Shown here: positions 7,372-14,689 of the stretch, one piece after another
How the letters are laid out: every line of letters starts with the position of its first letter
Position numbering within the stretch: the stretch's first letter is position 1
Assembly: GCF_008042045.1 (NCBI RefSeq)
Contig: NZ_RDBP01000012.1
Span: forward strand, 255,247 to 290,940
Source: Streptomyces sp. T39
Lineage (GTDB): Bacteria; Actinomycetota; Actinomycetes; Streptomycetales; Streptomycetaceae
DNA length: 35,694 nucleotides
Direction of reading: 5' to 3'
Notes under the pieces: generated by a model
Databases searched by the model: none
Seen by the model: only the letters and a program-made list of their open reading frames with translations
What the model was told of the DNA's origin: nothing
Made by a program: the position numbers and the translations under genes

Positions 7372-7562
7372 CTTCAGCAGGACCTTTTCATCGGGGAACC
7401 GGGCGGAGAGACTTCGCGCACATCGTATGCGGGCCGCTCGGGCACGCTCACGGCGACTCGGTCGTTGAGGTTGTCCACAGGCTCCGTCACGCCTCGGCAC
7501 CAGCACCTACGCTGGGGTCCTGTCAGGGGGACGAGCACGACTCGCGACACACAGGGGGCATC

Positions 7563-8627
7563 ATGACCGACGGTCAGGAGTACGCGCCGAGCAGGAGGCG
7601 CCGGCGCTTCGAGGACATCTCCTCCCGGGCCTACGAACATCCCGCCGACCGCTCGGCGCTGGTGGCGCTGCGCAAGCTCAGCGGTTTCGACACCGTCTTC
7701 AAGGCGCTCAGCGGGCTGCTGCCCGAGCGCAGCCTGCGACTGCTCTTCCTCTCCGACTCCGTGCGGGTGAGCGACGATCAGTTCGCGCATCTGCACACCA
7801 TGCTCAGGGACGCCTGCTACATCCTGGACCTCGAGAAGGTCCCCTCGATGTACGTGACGCAGGACCCCAAGCCGAACGCCATGTGCATCGGCCTCGACGA
7901 GCCCATCATCGTCGTGACGACCGGCCTCGTGGAACTGCTCGACGAGGAGGAGATGCGGGCCGTCGTCGGACACGAGGTCGGCCACGCCCTCTCCGGGCAC
8001 TCCGTGTACCGCACCATCCTGCTTTTCCTCACCGGCCTGGCGGTGAAGGTCGCCTGGATCCCCCTGGGGAACGTGGCGATCATGGCGATCGTCACGGCGC
8101 TGCGTGAGTGGTTCCGCAAGTCGGAGCTCTCGGCGGACCGGGCCGGCCTGCTCGTGGGCCAGGACCTCCAGGCGTCGATGCGGGGCCTGATGAAGATCGC
8201 GGGAGGCAACCACCTCCACGAGATGAACGTCGACGCCTTCCTCGAGCAGGCGGAGGATTACGAGGCAGGCGGCGACCTGCGCGACTCCGTCCTGAAGATC
8301 CTCAACGTCCTCCCCCGCTCGCACCCGTTCACCACGGTCCGCGCGGCGGAGCTGAAGCGATGGGCCGAGAGCCGCGACCACCAGCGGATCATGGACGGGC
8401 ACTACCCGCGCCGCTCCGAGGACAAGGACACCTCGGTGACCGACTCGTTCCGCGAGTCGGCGTCCCACTACGCCGACTCGGTGCGCACCAGCAAGGATCC
8501 GCTGATGAAGCTGGTCGGCGACATAGCGGGCGGGGCCGGCGACCTGGGCGGCAGACTGCGCGACAAGTTCACCGGCGCGACCGGCTCCGGAGGGAGCAAC
8601 GGCAGCGGCGCCACGAGCGAGGGCTGA
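7563..8627 (+). CDS. M48 family zinc metallopeptidase
   Basis: A 354-residue membrane-associated protease of the M48 (HtpX/Ste24-like) family. The zinc motif HEVGH is at 137-141 and the third ligand Glu lies in ELSADRAG (188-195), the usual M48 position. A hydrophobic stretch (about 148-182) follows the catalytic helix and probably inserts in the membrane. After the protease core (to about 290) comes a hydrophilic tail with Asp/Lys stretches and a Gly/Ser-rich end. ATG at 7563 is preceded by AGGGGG. It is divergent from the nadD unit with a 191-bp shared upstream region. M48 enzymes are generally membrane-protein quality-control proteases; the substrate here is unknown. The two single-pass membrane proteins that follow, on the opposite strand, are possible partners but there is no direct evidence. 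Confidence 0.92.
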   Translation: MTDGQEYAPSRRRRRFEDISSRAYEHPADRSALVALRKLSGFDTVFKALSGLLPERSLRLLFLSDSVRVSDDQFAHLHTMLRDACYILDLEKVPSMYVTQDPKPNAMCIGLDEPIIVVTTGLVELLDEEEMRAVVGHEVGHALSGHSVYRTILLFLTGLAVKVAWIPLGNVAIMAIVTALREWFRKSELSADRAGLLVGQDLQASMRGLMKIAGGNHLHEMNVDAFLEQAEDYEAGGDLRDSVLKILNVLPRSHPFTTVRAAELKRWAESRDHQRIMDGHYPRRSEDKDTSVTDSFRESASHYADSVRTSKDPLMKLVGDIAGGAGDLGGRLRDKFTGATGSGGSNGSGATSEG

Positions 8628-8628
8628 C

Positions 8629-8653
8629 CCGCCCCGGCCGGCGTTCGGGGCGG
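8629..8653. terminator. Candidate terminator between convergent genes
   Basis: An 8-bp GC stem (8629-8636 with 8646-8653, 9-nt loop) immediately follows the metallopeptidase stop. A second palindrome at 8657-8670 follows it. It is well placed to separate the convergent genes on either side. Confidence 0.45.
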
Positions 8654-8689
8654 TGCGCACGGCGCCGTGCCCGGCCGGTGCGCCGGGTG

Positions 8690-9769
8690 TCAGGGTGCGG
8701 CGGGCGAAGGGCCGGGCCGGTCGGCCAGCGATCCGCACAGGGCCGCCCTGGCGGGGCCCGGGGCGTAGGGATCCGTGCCGGCCGGGCCCGTGGACGTGGC
8801 GCGCCGGCCGGCCAGCAGGGGGTGCAGCACGGCCGCCGTGTCCTCCGCGCAGTCCTGCGGACCGGCCTGCGCATGGCTGGTCAGCACGGTGAGCCGGTGG
8901 TGGCGCAGATCGTCGCGGTCGAGGCGGAAGTGCAGCTCGCGCCGCACGGTGTACAGCGACGCCCGTTCCTCGACCGGGCCCGCTGCGGCGGCCGGCCGCA
9001 GGGCATACGCGAAGGTGTGGTCGGCCGTGACCTCCAGCGCCCCGGCGTCCTGCTCGGTGACGAGCAGCGCGCCCGACACCCGCACCCCGGTGGCTGCCAG
9101 CTCCACCTTCGCGGGGTCGAAGCGCACCAGCCAGCCGGTGGCCGCGTGCCGCCCGTCCGCCGCCGGCGTGGCCATGCTCCGGTCGAACTGGGCCAGCTGG
9201 TCGGGGTGGAGCAGCGCCCGCACGCCCCGCACCTCGCCGCCCGTGAGCACATCGGGATCGACGGAGGAGGCGACGAGGTAGTCCTTCACGGTGGCCAGCG
9301 CGGTGGTCACCTGGTCCTCGGTGAAGTGGTCGGTGCGCCGCACGGCGGGCAGCGCGATGCCCGAGGCGCCGGTGCGGTACTGGGCGGCCGGCCCCTCCTC
9401 GAAAACCTGCTCGGGGGTGCCGCCGGGCACCGTGCCGCGGGGGGCCAGCGGGACGAGCGTCATCCGCAGGGTCTCCGCCGGGCGGGAGGCGGAGGGCTGG
9501 TAGGGCTGGCGCACACCCAGATAGACGGCGGTCCCGAAGGCGAGGGCCACCAGCACCAGGAGAAGGAGGATCCGACGGGGGCCGTGTCCGCCGCGGGAGG
9601 GCAGGCTCCGCACGGCCGGTGCGTGATCGCCCATGCGCTCCACGGCGGAGAACTCCTGGACGCGGGCAGCGTTCACGAACGATTCGTCGAAGACGACGGA
9701 TGCGTACTCGTCCTCACCGCCGGGCGGCCCCTCGGGCGGCCCCTCAGGCGGGTCTCCGCGCCGACCCAT
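8690..9769 (-). CDS. Single-pass membrane protein with N-terminal ASVVFDE motif (359 aa)
   Basis: A 359-residue protein of unknown function. The N-terminus is Pro/Gly-rich, followed by a motif at about 20-45 (DEYASVVFDESFV then FSAVER), a membrane segment at about 67-85, and an outside domain of about 270 residues with two cysteines near the C-terminus that could form a disulfide. The outer part has alternating hydrophobic beta-like segments (GWLVRFDPAKVELAATGVRV) and no enzymatic motif I recognise. The motif is shared with the protein encoded just upstream (9870-10457), so these are likely paralogues at their cytoplasmic ends. ATG at 9769 is chosen. Conserved uncharacterised actinobacterial protein. 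Confidence 0.85.
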   Translation of the reverse strand: MGRRGDPPEGPPEGPPGGEDEYASVVFDESFVNAARVQEFSAVERMGDHAPAVRSLPSRGGHGPRRILLLLVLVALAFGTAVYLGVRQPYQPSASRPAETLRMTLVPLAPRGTVPGGTPEQVFEEGPAAQYRTGASGIALPAVRRTDHFTEDQVTTALATVKDYLVASSVDPDVLTGGEVRGVRALLHPDQLAQFDRSMATPAADGRHAATGWLVRFDPAKVELAATGVRVSGALLVTEQDAGALEVTADHTFAYALRPAAAAGPVEERASLYTVRRELHFRLDRDDLRHHRLTVLTSHAQAGPQDCAEDTAAVLHPLLAGRRATSTGPAGTDPYAPGPARAALCGSLADRPGPSPAAP

Positions 9770-9869
9770 ACTTTCAGGGTAGGTCTCCCGGCATCGCCGT
9801 AAACGCGCTGGTACGCGTCAAGTTCTGACGAGTTCTCACGCGCTGGGCCACATGGCCGCACCCGCCGGT

Positions 9870-10457
9870 TCAGGGCGCTGCGGGCCCGGTGGGGACGCGC
9901 GACCGCGGGTCGCCGACGGCGGCCGTGGGACCGCCTCCGCTGCCGCTGACGGTGGCGCCCGTCGGCGGTGCGTCCACCCCGGTCCTGGCGGGCTGCGGCA
10001 CCTCGCGGCCCCCGGAAGCGCCCCGGTAGACGGCGGTGAAGGCCAGGGCGACCATGCCGATGCCCATCACCAGGGCGAGGATCCAGGCCACGGGCCGGTG
10101 CCAGTGGGCGGTGCCGCGGTAGGGGCGCAGTGCGCCGCCGTGGCGCCCGTACGGGCCGTCCGGGTCGTCGTGGGCGACGTCCTCGTCGTACGCGTGCCCG
10201 GGGTCACGGCCGTGGGCACGGTCGCGGAGGTCGTCGTCGGAGGGGGCGTTGCGGAAGCCGGAGCGGGCGGCCTCGGCCTCGGCCCGGGCCTCGGCGGCTG
10301 CCAGCAGCCGCTCCACCGCCGACGGTTCGTGGAACTCCGCGGCCCGTACGAAGTCCTCGTCGAACACCACGGAGGCGAAGTCCTCGTCCGCGCCCCCGCG
10401 GTCGTCGTCGGGCTCCCAGCCGTCCGGGAACGGCCTGCCCCCCACGTCGTCCGGCAC
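9870..10457 (-). CDS. Single-pass membrane protein with N-terminal ASVVFDE motif (195 aa)
   Basis: A 195-residue protein of unknown function. The motif at 24-50 (DEDFASVVFDEDFV then EPSAVERL) nearly repeats that of its 359-residue neighbour. An Ala/Glu-rich helix (51-66), an acidic stretch and one membrane segment (about 122-144) follow, with a short Gly/Pro/Thr-rich outside tail. The GTG start at 10457 precedes PDDVGGRPF. Both genes run on the minus strand, 100 bp apart, downstream of proA and its terminator. The shared short cytoplasmic motif suggests a common binding partner inside the cell. Confidence 0.82.
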   Translation of the reverse strand: MPDDVGGRPFPDGWEPDDDRGGADEDFASVVFDEDFVRAAEFHEPSAVERLLAAAEARAEAEAARSGFRNAPSDDDLRDRAHGRDPGHAYDEDVAHDDPDGPYGRHGGALRPYRGTAHWHRPVAWILALVMGIGMVALAFTAVYRGASGGREVPQPARTGVDAPPTGATVSGSGGGPTAAVGDPRSRVPTGPAAP

Positions 10458-10509
10458 CGTCCCAGAGTAGACCGGCGGGACCGCTTTCGGCAGGCAGAGC
10501 GAGAAGTCT

Positions 10510-10537
10510 CCCCGCCCGGGTGACGGTCCGGGCGGGG
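10510..10537 (-). terminator. Hairpin terminator after proA
   Basis: A perfect 10-bp GC stem (10510-10519 with 10528-10537, 8-nt loop) begins 8 bp beyond the proA stop on the minus strand and is followed by AGACTTCTC. Confidence 0.65.
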
Positions 10538-10545
10538 GCCGGCGG

Positions 10546-11838
10546 CTACCGGGTGTGACCGTCGCCGGTCACGATGTACTTGGTCGAGGTGAGTTCCGGC
10601 AGGCCCATGGGCCCGCGGGCGTGCAGCTTCTGGGTGGAGATGCCGATCTCGGCGCCGAAGCCGAACTCCCCGCCGTCGGTGAAGCGGGTGGAGGCGTTCA
10701 CCGCGACCGTCGTGGAATCCACCAGCTGGGTGAACCTGCGGGCGGCGGCCTGGGAGGTGGTGACGATGGCCTCGGTGTGCCCGGAGGACCACAGCCGGAT
10801 GTGCGCGACGGCCGCGTCCAGCGACTCGACCACGGCGGCGGCGATGTCGTAGGAGAGGTACTCGGTCTCCCAGTCCTCGGCCGTCGCGGGCACGATCGTG
10901 GCCTTGGTCCCGTCGGCGTAGCCGACGACCCGCTCGTCCCCGTGGACGGTGACTCCCGCCTCGGCGAGGGCGTCCAGCGCGCGGGGCAGGAAGGCGTCGG
11001 CGATGTCGCGGTGGACGAGCAGCGTCTCCGCGGCGTTGCAGACGCTCGGGCGCTGGGCCTTGGAGTTCAGCAGGATGTGGACGGCCATGTCGAGGTCGGT
11101 CTCGGCGTCGACGTAGACGTGGCAGTTGCCCGTGCCGGTCTCGATGACGGGGACCGTGGAGCCCTCGACGACGGTGCGGATGAGGGAGGCGCCGCCGCGC
11201 GGGATCAGCACGTCGACCATGCCGCGGGCCCGCATCAGCTCCTGCACGGAGTCGCGGCTCTCGCCCGGGACGAGCTGCACGGCGTCGGCCGGCAGGCCCG
11301 AGCCGCCGACCGCGTCGCGGATGACCTTCACCAGCGCGGTGTTGGAGGAGTACGCGGAGGACGAGCCGCGCAGCAGCACCGCGTTGCCCGACTTGAGGCA
11401 GAGCGCGGCGCCGTCGACGGTCACGTTGGGGCGGGCCTCGTAGATGATGCCGACGACACCGAGCGGGACGCGCACCTGGCGCAGGTCGATGCCGTTGGGC
11501 AGCGTCGAGCCGCGCACCACCTCGCCGACCGGGTCGGGCAGCGACGCGACCTGTCGTACGTCGGCGGCGATGGCCCGCACCCGCTCGGGGGTGAGCGTGA
11601 GCCGGTCGATGATCGCGTCGCTGGTGCCGGCCTCGCGGGCCCGCTCGATGTCCACGGCGTTGGCCTCGACGATCTCGCTCGTCCGCACTTCGAGCGCGTC
11701 GGCGATCGCCAGCAGCGCGTCGTCCTTCGCCGCCCGCGGCAGCGGCGCGAGGTCGGCGGCGGCGGCCTTGGCCCGGTAGGCGGCCCGGGTGACCGGGGAC
11801 ATGTTGTCGTACGGCGTGACCGAAGAGAGCGACGTCAT
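10546..11838 (-). CDS. proA: Glutamate-5-semialdehyde dehydrogenase (gamma-glutamyl phosphate reductase)
   Basis: A 430-residue enzyme that reduces gamma-glutamyl phosphate to glutamate semialdehyde with NADPH, the second step of proline synthesis. Family signatures are intact: [17 protein letters not shown] (about 124-140), [13 protein letters not shown] (148-160), LIPRGG (211-216), [12 protein letters not shown] (233-244), and the catalytic Cys267 in [13 protein letters not shown]. The C-terminal [20 protein letters not shown] is present. ATG at 11838 gives the usual length. It is separated from proB by a conserved unknown gene and a 656-bp stretch with no clear gene, so the proB-proA pair is not tightly coupled here. 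Confidence 0.97.
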   Translation of the reverse strand: MTSLSSVTPYDNMSPVTRAAYRAKAAAADLAPLPRAAKDDALLAIADALEVRTSEIVEANAVDIERAREAGTSDAIIDRLTLTPERVRAIAADVRQVASLPDPVGEVVRGSTLPNGIDLRQVRVPLGVVGIIYEARPNVTVDGAALCLKSGNAVLLRGSSSAYSSNTALVKVIRDAVGGSGLPADAVQLVPGESRDSVQELMRARGMVDVLIPRGGASLIRTVVEGSTVPVIETGTGNCHVYVDAETDLDMAVHILLNSKAQRPSVCNAAETLLVHRDIADAFLPRALDALAEAGVTVHGDERVVGYADGTKATIVPATAEDWETEYLSYDIAAAVVESLDAAVAHIRLWSSGHTEAIVTTSQAAARRFTQLVDSTTVAVNASTRFTDGGEFGFGAEIGISTQKLHARGPMGLPELTSTKYIVTGDGHTR

Positions 11839-12020
11839 ACCCCGCAGGGTAGTGCGCCCGCGGGGGTGGACCGGAAGTATCCCGGAGTGCGAGACGAATG
11901 CGGGACGAACGCCGCGAAGCGGCGGGCGGGCGGGCGTCCGTCGCCCGGGCCGGGCGGCGGACGGCGCCCCGCGCGGGCTCCGGCACGGGCCGACCGCGCC
12001 GGGGGCGGGCGCGGGCGCGG

Positions 12021-12074
12021 GACGGGCCGACTGCGGTCGGGGCGCAGGACGGGCCGACTACGGTCGGGGCGCGG
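12021..12074. repeat. Tandem 27-bp direct repeat
   Basis: Two consecutive 27-bp units (12021-12047 and 12048-12074), each starting GACGGGCCGACT and containing CGGTCGGGGCGC, differ at only two positions. Each unit contains a partial dyad (CCGAC/GTCGG). Confidence 0.85.
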
Positions 12075-12328
12075 GCAGCGGGCAGCGGGCCGGGCGGCCC
12101 CGCCCCGTCGACCGGGGCGTCGCGCCGAGGGACGGCGTCGACGGTGGCCGCACCGCGCCCGAGCCCGATCGCGGCACGCCACCGGTTCAGCGCCCGCGCG
12201 TACCGCTCGCCGCGGGACGGCATCGGGGGGCCGCCCACCGCCTGCCGCCGGGGCACGGGCAGCGGGCAGCAGGCCGGGCAGCCCGCCCCGTCGCCCCGGG
12301 GCGCCGGCGCGAAGACTCGTCCCCGAGC

Positions 12329-12442
12329 CGCCAACGACCACGCGGAGATCCGCTACTGGGAGGAGGCCCGCGACCTCCACGACGCGGCGGCGGTGGCGCT
12401 GCGGCTGTGGGGCGAGCACCGCTCGACGGCCAAGCTCCCGCC
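12329..12442 (+). repeat. Left arm of a perfect 114-bp inverted repeat
   Basis: Every base of 12329-12442 equals the reverse complement of 12604-12717. The right arm lies inside the conserved unknown gene and corresponds to its residues 126-162. This left arm lies outside any gene and reads the same peptide (NDHAEIRYWEEARD...) on the plus strand. The 161-bp spacer carries the gene's last codons. Identity ends abruptly on both sides. Confidence 0.97.
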
Positions 12443-12494
12443 TGCCCGAGCCGGGCCGCGGGATGGCGCCCAGGGGCGCGCCGCGCCGGGCGCG

Positions 12495-13091
12495 TCAGAA
12501 GGGGTGGACGCCGATCGGGGAGGCGGGTGGCGGGCCGTAGCCCTCGGCGACCCGCAGGTGGTACGTCTGCCGGTCGATGACCTCCAGGCCGACGATCTCC
12601 CACGGCGGGAGCTTGGCCGTCGAGCGGTGCTCGCCCCACAGCCGCAGCGCCACCGCCGCCGCGTCGTGGAGGTCGCGGGCCTCCTCCCAGTAGCGGATCT
12701 CCGCGTGGTCGTTGGCGTACCGGCTGGTCAGCAGGAAGGGGTGGTCGTGGGCGAGCTGTTCGAGACCGCGGCGGACCTCCTTCAGCGGCGCCTCGGGCCC
12801 CGAGACGCTCAGCGTGATGTGCCAGAGCCGGGACAGCGGCTGCTCCCGCGGCGTCCGACCGCCCTCGCCGGGCTGCCGCGCGCTCTGGGTGCCCTGCTCC
12901 CGCGTGGCCTGGGACCCGCTCCGCGCGCCTGCCGGTGTCCCGTCGGGCGCGCCGGTGCCGGGCTCGCCCAGGTGTCCGCCGAGGTCGGCGACCCCGCCGA
13001 CGCTGGTCAGGGTCCGCTCCTCACCCGACGCCCGGTGGCCGGGGGGCCTCCCAGGGCCTCGGGGGGTGTCCCCCGGGCGCGCTCGTCTCAC
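12495..13091 (-). CDS. Conserved protein of unknown function between proB and proA (198 aa)
   Basis: A 198-residue protein. The first 85 residues are Gly/Pro/Arg/Thr-rich and probably disordered. The last 113 form a compact domain: SRLWHITLSVSGPEAPLKEV, then LEQLAHDHPFLL, RYWEEARDLHDAAAVALRLWGEHR and PPWEIVGLEVIDRQTYHLR. This looks like an alpha/beta fold with no catalytic motif. The GTG start at 13091 is well supported by AGGAGG six bases upstream. I recall homologues at this position in other streptomycetes, but no assigned function. Residues 126-162 are duplicated in inverted orientation 161 bp downstream. Recombination between the arms would swap the gene's last 36 codons for unrelated sequence. 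Confidence 0.85.
   Translation of the reverse strand: MRRARPGDTPRGPGRPPGHRASGEERTLTSVGGVADLGGHLGEPGTGAPDGTPAGARSGSQATREQGTQSARQPGEGGRTPREQPLSRLWHITLSVSGPEAPLKEVRRGLEQLAHDHPFLLTSRYANDHAEIRYWEEARDLHDAAAVALRLWGEHRSTAKLPPWEIVGLEVIDRQTYHLRVAEGYGPPPASPIGVHPF
12604..12717 (-). repeat. Right arm of the 114-bp inverted repeat
   Basis: Partner of 12329-12442, lying within the coding region of the conserved unknown gene. It is presumably the original copy, because it is in frame within a complete gene. Confidence 0.97.
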
Positions 13092-13113
13092 CGGCCGCCT
13101 CCTGTCGCTTCGT

Positions 13114-13134
13114 CGCGGGATCGTGGATCCCGCG
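13114..13134 (-). promoter_or_regulatory. Leader hairpin upstream of the conserved unknown gene
   Basis: A perfect 9-bp stem with a 3-nt loop (GCGGGATC/GATCCCGC core) lies about 23 bp before the GTG start, just upstream of AGGAGG. It could be a weak proB terminator or a leader structure; I cannot tell which. Confidence 0.35.
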
Positions 13135-13231
13135 CGTCCGCATCAAAGTGGACCAGTCCGCGGCTCGGTCCGGGGCGGTTTTGGTAAAGGTCTCTGCCTG
13201 ATGCCGGGACTTTCCGCCTTTCAGGGGCGGG

Positions 13232-14359
13232 TCACGTCTCCAGGACGACGAGATCGTCCCTGTGTACGACCTCGCGTTCGTAGGCCGGTCCGAGTTCGCG
13301 GGCGAGCTCCCGGGTGGAGCGGCCGAGCAGCTGGGGGATCTCCTTGGCGTCGAAGTTGACGAGCCCCCGGGCCACCGGCCGCCCCTCGGCGTCACGCAGC
13401 TCGACCGGGTCCCCCGCGCTGAACTCGCCGTCCACGGCGGCGATCCCGGCGGGCAGCAGCGACTTCCGGTCCTCGACGACCGCCCGCACGGCGCCTTCGT
13501 CGAGGGTCAGCGAGCCCTGGGGCGTCGAGGCGTGGGCGAGCCACAGCAGCCGGTCCGCGGAGCGCCGTCCGGTGGCGTGGAAGAACGTGCCGGTGTCGCG
13601 GCCGGCGAGGGCGTCCGCGGCACGGCTGGCGGAGGTGAGGACGACGGGCACGCCGGCCGCGGCGGCGATCCGGGCGGCCTCGACCTTGGTGACCATGCCT
13701 CCCGTGCCGACGCCCGCCTTCCCCGCGCTGCCGATCTGCACGTGCGCGATGTCGCCGGGGCCGCGCACCTGGTCGATCCGGGAGGTGCCGGGCCGGGAGG
13801 GGTCGCCGTCGTAGAGGCCGTCGACGTCGGAGAGGAGGACGAGCAGGTCGGCGCGGACGAGGTGGGCGACGAGCGCGGCGAGGCGGTCGTTGTCGCCGAA
13901 GCGGATCTCGTCGGTGGCGACCGTGTCGTTCTCGTTGACGACGGGCACGGCGCCCATGTCGAGCAGCTGGTCGAGGGTGCGGTACGCGTTGCGGTAGTGC
14001 GCGCGGCGGCTGGTGTCGTCGCCGGTGAGCAGCACCTGGCCGACCCGGACGCCGTAACGGGCGAAGGAGGCGGTGTAGCGGGCGACCAGCAGGCCCTGGC
14101 CGACGCTGGCCGCGGCCTGCTGCCGGGCGAGGTCCTTCGGCCGGCGGGCCAGCCCGAGCGGTGCCAGACCCGCGGCGATGGCGCCGGAGGAGACCAGGAC
14201 GATCTCCTTCTCACCCCCGCTGCGGACCTTGGCGAGGACGTCGACGAGCGCGTCCACGCGGTCGGCGTCGAGGCCGCCCGCGGCGGTGGTCAACGAGGAC
14301 GAACCGACCTTGACGACGATCCTGCGGGCCTGCGTCACCTGCTGTCTTGCCACTGTCAC
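13232..14359 (-). CDS. proB: Glutamate 5-kinase
   Basis: A 375-residue kinase that phosphorylates glutamate, the first and normally proline-inhibited step of proline synthesis. The amino-acid-kinase domain has VVKVGSSSLT near 15-24, VSSGAIAAG near 56-64, VPVVNENDTVATDEIRFGDND near 138-158 and the GTGGMVTKVEAA segment near 220. A PUA domain occupies about 285-375 (GSLTLDEGAVRAV onwards). Length is standard. GTG at 14359 is taken as the start; a second in-frame GTG at 14353 is possible, and neither has a strong binding site. It is divergent from the GT2 gene. Confidence 0.97.
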   Translation of the reverse strand: MTVARQQVTQARRIVVKVGSSSLTTAAGGLDADRVDALVDVLAKVRSGGEKEIVLVSSGAIAAGLAPLGLARRPKDLARQQAAASVGQGLLVARYTASFARYGVRVGQVLLTGDDTSRRAHYRNAYRTLDQLLDMGAVPVVNENDTVATDEIRFGDNDRLAALVAHLVRADLLVLLSDVDGLYDGDPSRPGTSRIDQVRGPGDIAHVQIGSAGKAGVGTGGMVTKVEAARIAAAAGVPVVLTSASRAADALAGRDTGTFFHATGRRSADRLLWLAHASTPQGSLTLDEGAVRAVVEDRKSLLPAGIAAVDGEFSAGDPVELRDAEGRPVARGLVNFDAKEIPQLLGRSTRELARELGPAYEREVVHRDDLVVLET

Positions 14360-14689
14360 ACCACGAATCTATGCCAGCGTCCGCTCCGGGCGCGCGGGTG
14401 TTCCGAGCGCTGGACACCGCACCGGGCGGGACGGCGGGTCGCGAACGGTCACGACGCGGCGGCCCCCGGCCCCCGGAGGCGCCGTCGCCGAGTCCGGCCG
14501 GGGCGGACGGGGCAGCGGCAGGACGGACACAGGAGAGGGAGGGAACGCCTTGTTTCGGCACGAGTTGTGTCGGATGTCCCTGATGGTTCACTCCAGCCGA
14601 TAAGGTGCCCGTCGGGCGGTGGCACGCGCCCGCACCGTCCTGCCTCCGGCCTGTTCGAGTCGGGCTTCCACAAGAGACGGGGCACAGCC
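14360..14689. other. 330-bp divergent upstream region of proB and the GT2 gene
   Basis: No gene seen. A -10-like hexamer TAAGGT occurs at 14601-14606 on the plus strand, which would give a leader of about 75 nt for the GT2 gene, but no good -35 box precedes it at normal spacing. This region separates the proline genes from the glycopolymer locus. Confidence 0.4.

Larger units (their letters stand above)
11839..12494. other. Noncoding spacer with repeats and an inverted gene fragment
   Basis: No believable gene on either strand. The left part (11860-12320) is extremely GC-rich, with simple motifs such as GGGCAGC repeated. The right part holds the left arm of a perfect inverted repeat: an opposite-strand copy of codons of the gene at 12495-13091. 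Open frames crossing this stretch are Arg/Pro/Gly-rich as expected from GC content alone. Confidence 0.6.

Noticed and set aside
11898..13187. A 429-codon plus-strand frame spanning both arms of the inverted repeat
   Set aside because: Most is low-complexity Arg/Pro/Gly. The only protein-like stretch is the inverted copy of the neighbouring gene. No ribosome-binding site precedes the start.
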